Shown one piece after another: positions 11,011 through 21,254 of a DNA stretch of 64,000 bases. The stretch is from Dichetophora obliterata (Eukaryota > Arthropoda > Insecta > Diptera > Sciomyzidae). The stretch is from assembly GCA_963920525.1 (NCBI GenBank), contig OY986439.1:39684819-39748818 (forward strand). Reading direction: 5' to 3'. The first letter of the stretch is position 1. Every line of letters begins with the position of its first letter. The position numbers and the translations under genes were made by a program. Below the pieces are notes generated by a model, which worked only from the letters and a program-made list of their open reading frames with translations, had not been told where the DNA came from and did no database searches.

Positions 11011-11940
11011 CGCACGTAAGTCAAGATTTAAGTCCAACTTTTCGATCAATTCAAGCTCCATACGAGGAGCATGATGAATGTTCAATGCTCAACAGCTTGT
11101 TGCGTAATGAAGCAAACGTTGCTACCCACGGTAACTGCCTATTCTCATAAGAATTTTACATCTTAATTTCCAATAAATAAATTTTTTTTCCTAAAATATT
11201 AAATTAAATTTTTTGATTTGTTTGTTCATTTACATTATTTGCCTTGAAAAAATTATATAAAATAAAAAGTTATACCAAAAATAAATATATACAGATTTAA
11301 CTTTGAACTTACTTGTCCCCCGACCGCTGCACTTTTTTTATGTAAATATTTAAAGTTTACTGTTGGTACATTATAAAGATTTTTTTTATTTCCATATTAG
11401 CACTTTTGCGCATAAATTTTTCATGACAGATAGTTTGGGAATTTTTTCACGAGGAATATATCCAGAATATTGAACAATGTTAATATCAGCAATGCTAAGA
11501 GAATTTCCAAAAATTTTTTTTTCTATAATGGAATAAATGAAGAATAAACTGAAGAATTTTTGAAGTGAAACTTCTTAGGTGGCGATTTGTTGATGATAAA
11601 ATTTTTAAAGTCTCGTAAAGAAAAACTCTCTATTTTAGTCGTGCCTCGAGCCTCGTCACAAAAAATTTTTCTGTCCCTGCAGATGCGATTGAGTTAGACT
11701 TTTAGGGGTTGCACAAATATGCAAAAAATATGCAAAAGATTTTTGTGTGCACGAGCAATGAAATAAGTCGTAGGGTGGAATTTACACGGAGGTTACAGAA
11801 GACAGTCTGTTAAGACAAGGCAGAAACGCATTATTGTTCAAACTTTGTGTCTGTAAATAATAATTCAGACAGTAGCCAAAGCAGTAGACAAAATAGTAAA
11901 ATATTTTCCAATTGTTTCACTCTGTAGCCACGCTCACTTT
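11011..11940. other. No gene seen
   Basis: A short open tail ending at 11150 has slightly non-repetitive composition and is followed by AATAAATAAA, but nothing identifies it as an exon. The segment 11560-11660 has CTCGTCACAAAAAA words also seen at 8790-8835, a further sign of a shared repeat. Confidence 0.4.
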
Positions 11941-12390
11941 TTAAAAAATCATAAAAATCGACTGCTGGGCCGATTGCGCTGAATTTTTGTTAGTCGATTT
12001 GTTTCGAGTACGAGATAGTTTAGGACAACTTTTTTTTGCACCCTCTTTTACCGATCACAAATCAATAAATGTGCTATTTTTCAGACGGTTTTGATAGTAT
12101 TAGACTTAAATTTGGTAATTGAGTTTATATGCTTACTTTCGGACACTATAATAAAAATGAGTGGGGTCACCTTATAGTTACGCCCACTTCTCAAAGGATT
12201 AAATTGAATTGAAGGAAAGTACGCCAGGTATAACCTTAATTGAGCTGAAATTTTGGCGGTCGATTTGTTTCGAGTACGAAATTGTTTAAGAAAAAAAGTG
12301 TTGCCGCACCTCTTTTTCGCCAAAAAATTCATAAAAATGCTTTATTTGGGACGGTTTTGATCGTATTAGATTAAAATTTTCTTTTGTTTT
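11941..12390 (+). repeat. Two-copy tandem repeat, about 266 bp
   Basis: GTCGATTTGTTTCGAGTACG occurs at about 11993 and 12259. It is followed in both units by GCACCTCTTTT-like sequence and GACGGTTTTGATMGTATTAGA. ACGCCCACTT also occurs in this stretch, a word common in dipteran Helentron-type repeats. Confidence 0.65.
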
Positions 12391-12559
12391 TGCGTTGTAA
12401 GGGAAACCCCAGAAGGGTGGCAGATAGAGCGTAGGTGTGCTTAGAAGTTAAGAAGTTTCACTGTTCTGTGTACTGTATACACGCTATACTGCTTCTACTA
12501 TTATTCTTCTTTTTTATAAGAAGTCTTCGCTATCCTAAGTATTTTTTTTTATGTCGAAG

Positions 12560-13030
12560 ATGAAATAATTTTTATCGATTGGAAACGAAATTTTGCATTT
12601 ATGAGAATATTTTCAAAAATAGTTTTAATATTTGAATACCGATATTTCGAAAGAAAAAATCAAATAGATAGTACGACTACAAAAAGACTTCATGAAAATA
12701 CTAAATTTTTCATAAATTCCCCAAAAAATTCAGTAATAACTCTAAATGGTCCAAATTAGTTATGATTTACTCGTATTATATAAACACTATCTACAAAATT
12801 TGATAAAATCAGTTAAATACACGCATATCTCCCATACAAAGTGTTGTAATACTTGTACAAAAACGTTAAAATTACTCAAAGCTCTACAAAATAATTTGAA
12901 TTACTTTTAATTTTGCATATCAGTTAAACTTGCATTCCAACTATACAAATTGGCAAAACCGAATAGAAAGTACGCCTACCTCCTATACAAAATGACTTCA
13001 TCAAAATAGCAAACCCTGCATAAATTCCAC
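12560..13030 (-). repeat. INE-1/DINE-1-like repeat, inverted partial copy
   Basis: Read on the minus strand, 13005-12970 gives TTTTGATGAAGTCATTTTGT then ATAGGAGGTAGGCGTACTTTC. This matches the 3' part of 8120-8740 and 47940-48620. Further minus-strand matches (ACTTTGTATGGGAGATATG near 12838) suggest more than one unit. Confidence 0.55.
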
Positions 13031-14904
13031 AAATATTAATTAATTGACTTGAAATGTTAAACAAATACATTGCTATTTGAAGCCTTCCCTGAGTTAAAAA
13101 GATTGCATTACATCATCGAAATAATTAAATCATCCTAACATCGAAAAAACAAAAATAAGGCCGGTGGCGTATTTGAACTTCGTCCATATCAAAGGCAATA
13201 TCTTTCTAGTTTAAAATTTTATGCAATCATTGTAGGCAAAAATTAAATATTACTAATGGCTCTGTTATTCAAACATATTACTGATATCAGCTATCTCTTA
13301 CCGCTTATATGAAAAAAAATTTTAATTCCCTTAAAAATTTTTTCATTTTATATTAAGCTCAATTGGTACTTTCAAAACAAATAGCTACGACACGAATTTG
13401 TTGAGCTGTCAACTGCAAAATCCATCAATTTATTTGTAATGCTTTGTTTTCAGGAAAAGCAATTCATTTGCAATTTAAAGAAATTTTATAACTGTTACAT
13501 TCAACACAACATTGGCGCTGTCACAGGACGAACAACGCTCTGACAGCACAAAAATCTCGGTCAATCTTTCATCAAAATGACGACGAAAGGACGGAATGAA
13601 GGAATGAATGTTACGCCCAAGCTTAAGCAGAGTCTATCCTTCTCCAACCAGAGATGACATTGTACCTTGATTAAAATTTCAAACCAACAATTTCACTGAA
13701 ATCGAAATAAGAACAATTTTATAAAGTAAACCATAAAAATGCTTGGCAAGCAGCACTGATAACTGTGCACGTTCGCCAGATTGTTTTACTGTTATGCTTC
13801 GACGTTGTGTCCTTGTGCCGCTTCTTCACCTTACTGTATCGCAATGTGTAAACAATTTTGCGCAGCGAAGCGGCAGATGTGGGTGTGGGTGCAATTTTGA
13901 AACAATTGAAAACAAAGCGTTGAGAAAACAAAACAGAGGGAAGCGGAAAACTGATAAGCTTAATGTCGATACTGTTGCAACCAGCAGCTTGTGCCGCCTC
14001 TATGGGCTAGGTAGCAGCACCAGGCAGCAGACAGCGAGTCAGCCAGCATAAGACGCAAACAATTTCCTATGACATCAAGTTCTTACGTGGAACAGAGCTC
14101 ATTTTAATCCATGCGGAAGTGTGGTGCTCTGAACCACAACGAGTAAATCTTGGACCAGCTAGCTACAGCTGCTGTTGTTGTTTGTAATGAAAATCGTGAA
14201 GTTTCCATTGAGATTGAGTGTCTTTTGGATGTATGCATGCAATTTAACGGATCCGCATTGGATTTGTAGAAGCACGAAATATGCACGTTTCACGTAGGAT
14301 TAACAACACTCTGAATATATTGAGTTCGTTTAGGTGATTGGTAAGACATTGAGAGGGTAGAGCAAGTAAACTCAATCACATGGATTAAGGACTTTTCCTA
14401 ATTTAGCAGAAATTAACTCGAAGCGAATATTGATGATGTAAAACATGGAAAAGTGAAGAAATCAAAGCAAAGTAAGGCAATAGGAAAAATAAACTCAAGC
14501 AATAAAATAACTTAAGTTTGTTTGAATCTCCTTTACTGGATAATTTTCGAACTAACAATCAATGGAAAAAGACTTTACTAATGAAAATGTGATAAAAAAA
14601 CAAAAAAATACGCAGAAAACTTGAAAAAAAATAATAATGATAATAATAATGTAATAAATTGTAGAGCTTAACAATTAAATTCATCGAAGCATTTACATGG
14701 TCATGTCCAAAACTTTTAATTAGTAGGTATTAATTTATTTTAAAACGTAAATATGCTGAACTGACGCCATCATGAAAATTTTTATATTTTACCAAAGAAA
14801 AAAGTCGAATTTGCATTACTTATACATTTAAAAATCCGACTTATACTTGGATAATCAAAAGATATGACACATTGAAACAATATTATATACCAGCAAATCC
14901 ATTC
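13031..14904. other. No confident gene; less AT-rich island at 13490-14100
   Basis: 13490-14100 is noticeably richer in G and C than its surroundings and contains CAGCAG-type runs near 14010-14040. It is the least repeat-like DNA in this part and could be single-copy intronic or regulatory sequence. Open frames here (for example 13743-14051) lack any recognisable motif. Confidence 0.4.
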
Positions 14905-14960
14905 TAAAAGTACCGGCCCAACGGAATGACCATATCCGATTTGGGTGAAATTTCGGGTGC
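14905..14960 (+). repeat. Short repeat at gap edge
   Basis: AAGTACCGGCCCAACGGAAT, later CCGATTTGGGTGAAATTTCG. It matches 63766-63830 (ACGTACCGGCCTTACGGTAT and CCGATTTGGGTGAAATTTTG). The copy is cut by the assembly gap. Confidence 0.65.
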
Positions 14961-15160
14961 NNNNNNNNNNNNNNNNNNNNNNNNNNNNNNNNNNNNNNNN
15001 NNNNNNNNNNNNNNNNNNNNNNNNNNNNNNNNNNNNNNNNNNNNNNNNNNNNNNNNNNNNNNNNNNNNNNNNNNNNNNNNNNNNNNNNNNNNNNNNNNNN
15101 NNNNNNNNNNNNNNNNNNNNNNNNNNNNNNNNNNNNNNNNNNNNNNNNNNNNNNNNNNNN
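14961..15160. other. Assembly gap (200 N)
   Basis: Exactly 200 unknown bases. A round number usually marks a gap of unknown true size. The repeat at the left edge may be why the assembly broke here. Confidence 0.99.
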
Positions 15161-15967
15161 AATAGCTTCAGCCATGAATATTGCACAGTTTCAATGCTGC
15201 CACTTCAGTCTTATGGCTTAACAAGTTTTTAAAATTCCTTTAAATTTTATAAAAATTTACCAGTTTCTCAATTTACGTAATACAGAATTTTTGTTTACCC
15301 ACTTATTTTATAATAATTTTTAAGGCAATATTTTTTTTATTGAAAAAACTTATGAAACAGAAATTAAAACAGAAGTAAATTAAAACCGCTATAAGTTAAG
15401 GTCTTTTTACACTTTGGGAATAAATTCTATAATGTTATTATAAATCTCGCACAGAGCATCTGTGAAAGCATAAACCTGAAAATAAAATTAGATGCAATAA
15501 TTATAAGAGTTTTATCCACACTATAACGATGAAACTTGAAATAAAGCCAAATGAACTTAAACATACCACGGAAATAAAAAAATATTGTGTTAAGAAGGCA
15601 TTAAGCTTGTTTTCAGAATATATTTAATTAATCCATTTTTACCCTATAATTAAGTATAAACCATTATTTAGTCCTAAATTCTGCTACATAAATATTAGAA
15701 TTTATTTCTAATTTCTTTTAGCCCTGAATTATTTATCGTAAGAAATAAATGTTCCTTCCTATTGCTTTTTTCTCAATGTTTCACTTGCGACGCGAATAAA
15801 GCGGCGGCTGCAAATCATAACTCGAAAGGAAAAGACCATGTAAAGCGACCCCTAGAAGTGAGTAGTAGAAATATGCTGTTGCACCAGTAATGCAAGCCTT
15901 TGAAGTTGGTGGTGGCAATTGCCACCGCCAGGGCCGAAAGGGTTAATATTCAGTTTATATTACAATT
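15161..15967. other. No gene seen
   Basis: AT-rich DNA. A small GC-richer patch lies at about 15785-15950 (GGTGGTGGCAATTGCCACCG, an imperfect palindrome). No domain is recognised. Confidence 0.45.
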
Positions 15968-15975
15968 TCTTAAAT

Positions 15976-16921
15976 CAGCCAGACCAAGAAGACAGAGGGT
16001 GCAGGCATGAATCTTGGGGGGAAAATTTTTTGTTTTTTTTTTTCATTTAAATAAAAAAAAAAACAATTTTCTTAACGTGTGAAAAGAATACATTTATTAA
16101 AAAACAGTTAATTTTATAATATTTACATGGATATGTAGATCTTTTTGTACATGAGATTAAAACATAAAAAATAATATAAAAATTAATTCAGGACTTTGTA
16201 ATAAAATGAAGGTAAAAACATAAGATTTATTTAAAGTGACTGGAAATATAAGAAAGAGTAGCGAAATGGGCTGACATATGTGTAAGATATTTTTTAAGTA
16301 AAACAAATAAAAAAATTGAAGTAACCCGAATCCGTCGTTTGCATCAAATTGATGCAAATATTTTATTCAGATTTATATATTAAGAACAAACATGCAAGTT
16401 TTGATTTAAATCTTTTGCTTCTTTAAATTTTTGCTGGAAATAAGATTTACAGTTTTTTCTTATTTTAAAATAATAAACATTCATCATGCATAAAAAAAAA
16501 TTTTAAAATTAAAAACATTTCAATGAATTATGTATTCTCTTCGTATCTGCATCAAATTGGAACACAACGTATTTTTCATTTCTAGAAAGTTTCTATGGAT
16601 GCGGGTTAAAAAATTATTAAAATTCAAAACTTATTTTTTGGTAGCAAATGTTGGCGACCAAGTAGAAATTTGAAAAATTGTAACAATTTGTCTGAAATGT
16701 TTTGTTAAACAAATTTCATATACATATTCAAGTCATGAATAAGGTGAATGCGTATATTTTTTGTTATTTTAAATTTAACTAATTTTAAAGCAATAAACAA
16801 AAGTAACAACAAAAGCATATTAATTATTCATTTGAAATTTTTCATTGTCTGATTTGGCCAGGGGGGAAACCGGTGGTAGTAGGGGGGCATTGTCCCTCTT
16901 CGCCCCCTGGCTACAGGCCTG
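15976..16921. mobile_element. Noncoding hAT-type element with 8-bp target duplication
   Basis: TCTTAAAT occurs at 15968-15975 and again at 16922-16929, an exact 8-bp direct repeat as expected for hAT insertion. The right end, reverse complemented, is CAGGCCTGTAGCCAGGGGGC; the left end starts CAGCCAGACC and has CAGGCATGAATCTTGGGGGG 26 bp further in. The TIRs are thus loose, but the CAG start and the target duplication agree. The interior is AT-rich and noncoding. Confidence 0.7.
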
Positions 16922-17136
16922 TCTTAAATCCAGAATAATTGGCTTGGTTCAAATAGCTGGACGACAAAGTGAATTGAGACAATTAAGACTACGCACAGGA
17001 GTTTCATCCCATATAATTGTTGAAAAAAAAAATTAAAGGGAAACTAGACCCATGACGTTTGTTATTTAAGATCAAAATTAGTATATAAGCTCAAATACAA
17101 AAATATTTTAAAATTCAGAGACAACCATGCCTAGGT

Positions 17137-18990
17137 TAGGTTAGTGTGGCTGTCTCAAACGTAACACACTTAAGCCAATGAGGCCCTTTGTTAGCCCACC
17201 ATGAGCTAATTTTCCTATCTCTATTTAAACCAGTTTAAGCTATTTACTAAGCCTAGAATTCGGTAAACCGAATATTCCGAGAGCTCATCAGGTCATTAAA
17301 CAACCAGTTACTTTAGTGGAGGAAGCATTTTTGAGCCAGCGCTGGGCAAGTGCAGAAGAAATATACTGTAGATACTTCCTCCTACTCATCTTTTCAGCTT
17401 GAGCAGAAGTCGTTGTGGGGTATGTTCAATCTTTGAGCAATAAGGCAGTGCCCTGTAAGGATCCCTACCATGGTGCTGATATGGTCTCCACTGAGAGAAA
17501 TGAGTTCTTTTGAACGCTTAGAGTTGAGTTTGAGCCAGATTTGCCGCGTTTATTACACGTGTTACCTGCTGACCATCTGTTGTTGGTTGTGATACCGGAT
17601 AACTCATGTGTAAGGAGTTTGCATGTGGTGAGAGGAATACCAACCCTATAGAAACAAACTAACTTGTTTTTAAAAACAACTAATTAAATAACTAATTTAA
17701 AATAAGCTAGTTTATGAACTACTTTGTACTATATTAAGGCGGCATTCACTTAAATTTTTAATAGTTTTTATTGCATTATATATAAAGTAATTGAAAAATT
17801 TCTTCAAAACAAGTGGCTTAAAAGCTACTTTAAATTATATTAAGGCAACGACTACTCTGATTTTTACATGTTTTTATTGCAAATGTTTATTAGATTACAA
17901 GTTTATATAACCATGATATTCTATTAAAGGCTTTCACTAATATGAATTTAGGTATTGTTTTTTTTTTCAAAACAATAAATTAAATGATGATTAAAGAATT
18001 TTTATGCTTTTTAATTCATCTTCAGTAAGTGGAATATTAACTAGTTTTCAATTGATTTATTTTAAAGTAATTAAAAAATAATAATTTAAATTTAACTAAT
18101 GTAACAAGTAGTTGAAATGCGGTTTTCAATTGATTTATTTTAAAGTAATTAAAAAATAATTTAAATATAAATAACTTAACAAGCATTCGAAAATATATGT
18201 ATGCGGTTTTCAATTTATTTATTTTAAAGTAGTTAAAAAAATTATTTTAATTCAACTAATTTAACAATAAGTTGAAAACATATGCAGACGAAAGTCAATT
18301 GACTTTTTTAGCGGGCATCACCATACAAAATATGTTAATTCGTTCTCTGGAAAAAGTCAGAATTTCAAATAGTTGTGGTTGACAAAAAAATAAATTTTCA
18401 ACTACTTTTAAATTAGTTGATTTTCCTACAGGAAAGGCTTGTCTTATCTATAGATAGTTGTTTGGTTGTACCTGTAGCTGCTTTGTCATCTCATTAAGAG
18501 ATATGCGGCAGTTGAGAACTGTTTCAGATGTTATTTCAACAGTTCCTAGGGCTTTCAAAGCGTCTTGACTATCGGATAGTATGCAAATATCCATGGATGA
18601 TATCTCATTTACCTGAAGCAAAGCTAACGCTTCATGTATAGCAGCGATTTCAGCTTGAAATGCATTGCAATGATCAGGGATCCTGAAGGCTATATTAATG
18701 CTTAATGCTTCTGAGTAGACTCCTCCATCTACTTTGCCATCTAGTTTTGATCCATTAGTAAAGATCTCAATGACATTGTGATTCCCACTCTTCTCGAGAG
18801 GGTATGGATACATCGAACTTCCTTTCAAATGATAGTTTTTGTATATTATAGTCAATGGACCTAAGAATGGTAGGGAGAAATTTTCTAATGCAAGAATATC
18901 CTAGTGTACTTTCTTTTTACTTGAAGGTGGCTTCTAGGCGGATGGCTGTATTAGCGGCCATCTGTTTAGCTTGAATGTCAAGTGATGTAA
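17137..18990 (-). pseudogene. LINE with RNase H, minus strand, internally deleted and split
   Basis: The protein reads from about 18990 downward. First comes the RT tail (IQAKQMAANTAIRL, 18980-18915), then RNase H with FTNGSK in place of the usual TDGSK, FQAEI and SDSQDA (18855-18448). After an insertion (17650-18434) the last part gives LTHELSGITTN, ILTGHCLIAQRL and a short Cys-rich stretch (17640-17400). The 3' end is near 17137 (CAGCCACACTAACC on the minus strand). The segment with the third RNase H Asp (GNE.AD) is missing, so an internal deletion lies at or near the insertion. Asp to Asn at the first catalytic position would itself destroy RNase H activity. It is an I/LOA/R1-type LINE but a different family from that at 2250-3981. 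Confidence 0.8.
17650..18434. mobile_element. Noncoding insertion with internal tandem repeats
   Basis: It interrupts the LINE. The left end, CCTATAGAAACAAACTAACT, resembles the reverse-complemented right end, CCTGTAGGAAAATCAACTAA. Inside are two units of about 100 bp (anchors ACTTTGTACTATATTAAGGC and ACTTTAAATTATATTAAGGC) and three units of about 80 bp (GGTTTTCAATTGATTTATTT near 18043, 18121 and 18204). It is probably a MITE-like or unclassified noncoding element. Confidence 0.6.
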
Positions 18991-20109
18991 TATGCATACC
19001 TCCCATAAAAAAAAAACCAAGAACGCTTACAGCTTCCAAATGACTTTGACAAGAATGTCAAATGTATTGATAGAATACAGAAAATATTTCTTTCTCCCAG
19101 AATACACTCACGGAACTGGTGATGCTATCAAAACATTACTACTTCTAGCCATAATATTACGGTTCTCCAAAATTTAATATATGAGGTTGTGAGAACTTCC
19201 ATAAGGGCTGTTAGGTTCCAGTTTAAGAGTTACTATTTAGGTTTTGACAACCTCACAGGAAATTGTAAAAACTTACAATGGTAAGACGAATTCGGTTTTG
19301 ATGGCCAAATCGTGGAGGGGCCATAATAGTACCTTTTGTGGCTGCAAATCGTGATGTTAGCAAATAGTGCAAAAATTTTTTGTTATGAAATTGTGAAAGT
19401 TAACTTTTCCTTTTTTATTTTTTTTTTTTAATGTAACGGAGTTTCTTTCATTTTCTTTCACTGTTTGTGAAAAATTAGGTACTTATAAAACTGCCACAAT
19501 TTTGCTCAAAAACAAAAGTATTCATTCACGACGTCTTGAGAATTATTCCCAATTACTTACAGTGTGTTTTATTCAGTTGAAGTTATTTCAAGTGTTTATA
19601 AATACTGATATATACACTTTATAAAGAATTTTTTGCTTTTTGCCAACAAGCTCACTGAAATGTCAAAACTAAAATAGAGTTAATCGTCTTTTGTGGTTTT
19701 AGTATCCACAGTAAAAGCGTGAAAACCGTACTGAGGCTACAATAGCAGAATTAAAGTTACTAAAGATGCAATAATTGAAAATTAGTTGCAGTAGCCACAA
19801 TAATAAATGTATCACAACTGTAACCACAGCTTTTATTTGCGAAATACACTGAAAAAATTTTAGTTTTTGTTTTGTGATTCTTGCAGATTCAACTAGGGTT
19901 ATGAGAGCTCTCATAAAGTTCTTGTTATAAACTTTCATAGTAACTCTAGTATGGCTATTACACCTCAACTTTCTCATATCAGCCGTATACAAAATTCAAT
20001 AATTCCCTGAGTGTGCGCCCACCATTCAGCATTTAGAATATTTCAATTTTAATGAGGCATATCATTTAAAAGTTGGAATAAATTAGAGGGAGCAATACTG
20101 CCGTCCTAA
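18991..20109. other. No gene seen
   Basis: AT-rich DNA. Small open frames here show no domain. Confidence 0.45.
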
Positions 20110-20352
20110 GAAAGAAAGTCACAAACGCCCAATTTCCCAAATGTAGAAAAGGGCAGATTCGGAACAGCGAATGAGTTTCTGATTTTTGTGTTTAGCTAAG
20201 ATTACCCATTTTCAACTTCATAGACTGAAAAATTTAAGTAAAGTGGTCACTTTTAGTGTGTTTCTTAGAAAGACAAAAAACGTAAAAGCTGAATATCTCA
20301 TAACTACTCAAATGAAGATATGACTTTTTTACTTAGGAGGGTAGAATAGCGG
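20110..20352 (-). repeat. Dispersed repeat, copy 2 (inverted relative to 5846)
   Basis: Begins with CCGTCCTAAGAAAGAAAGTC and ends with TTTTTTACTTAGGAGGG. It is the reverse complement of 5846-6096 over its whole length with moderate divergence. Confidence 0.75.
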
Positions 20353-20565
20353 GACTATAATTTTTGAATTGAATCTTCTTTAGCACCGTTGTGATTTGGA
20401 ACTTAAAGAAACGGTAATTTAATGCGCTTAAACTAAACACTAGAATTATCCTAGTTGCACTTAGTTTGACAGGTCAACAGCTACTGCAACGTCTAAAATT
20501 GGTTCGTGAACATAGCTAAGTGTCTAATAGTCTATTATGGTTGAACCTTATATCAGATTCGAGAT

Positions 20566-21246
20566 CAGGCGCGTACGCAGGAAGGTTTTGAAGGGTTAAA
20601 CTTACCGAAATAAACGAATTTTAACGAACACCGAGAGCAACTCTCAGCACTACATGGCAGCCGTTGTGTGTTTATGGTCAGGACAAAAGTCTTTAGATGA
20701 CACTGCAAATTGGAAAAAAATAAAAGGACTCAAATTAAAGCATTTATTGTTAAAATACTATAATACATAGAGACTTTACATTTTTTTAAGTAATTATTAT
20801 AAAAAACAATAGTCCAAAATACATGTTTGGTTTGTTTTAAAATGCATCATCTTCTCGCTAGATGGTATAAAAAAAGTAGTGCTTTTCAACCGGTGTCAAG
20901 ATATTTTGGTCCCGTTTTATTGGAAACAAAAAAAAAATCTAAGATTGCAATCCATGAAGATTGGTGCAACGTTGCCGATTTCAGTCACTTCAAGCGAACG
21001 CTCGTTTTCGTCGCTTCGAAGACTAGAGAACATACATGAGAAGTAAAACTCGAGAAGAGAGGCTCAATGGGTTAGCTCTTCTATGTAAATGTTCACAGGG
21101 ATGTGGAAGTGACCATGGAAAAAATTTTAAATCCACTAGCCAGATATAAAAGAAGACAAAGATTATTTTATATAAACAAATTAGAATAAATTTATATAAA
21201 AAAAAATTGAAAACTCTCCCCGAAATTTTTCCTGGGAACGCGCCGG
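20566..21246 (+). mobile_element. Internally deleted hAT transposon with 8-bp target duplication
   Basis: The exact direct repeat TTCGAGAT flanks the element (20558-20565 and 21247-21254). The left TIR is CAGGCGCGTACGCAGGAAGG and the right TIR, reverse complemented, is CCGGCGCGTTCCCAGGAAAA. An 8-bp duplication plus a CAG-like TIR start are hAT hallmarks. The interior keeps only the C-terminal end of a transposase (20972-21165), so most of the coding region was lost. The element cannot move itself but keeps its ends. Confidence 0.88.
20972..21165 (+). pseudogene. hAT transposase C-terminal fragment (dimerisation region)
   Basis: Conceptual reading gives LPISVTSSERSFSSLRRLEN, then RLNGLALL, and after a frame change HRDVEV and KILNPLA. 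This order (LPVTVASxERSFSxLKxIKxxLRS, ERLNGLALLSIHRD) is the conserved end of hAT transposases related to ZMYM1-like proteins, where it forms the dimerisation surface. Two or more frame changes (near 21040 and 21085) inactivate it. The N-terminal BED finger and the catalytic core are absent because the element is internally deleted. It lies near the right end of the element at 20566-21246, as expected for this domain. Confidence 0.82.
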
Positions 21247-21254
21247 TTCGAGAT

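Noticed and set aside
10863..11150. 95-codon open frame
   Set aside because: Its first two thirds are the tandem repeat. The last third is unfamiliar and lacks a splice site, although AATAAA follows.
13743..14051. 102-codon open frame in the GC-richer island
   Set aside because: No motif. An overlapping frame on the other strand is also open and the amino-acid mix is random-like.
14926..15232. Open frames running through the N gap
   Set aside because: They consist mostly of unknown residues and have no meaning.
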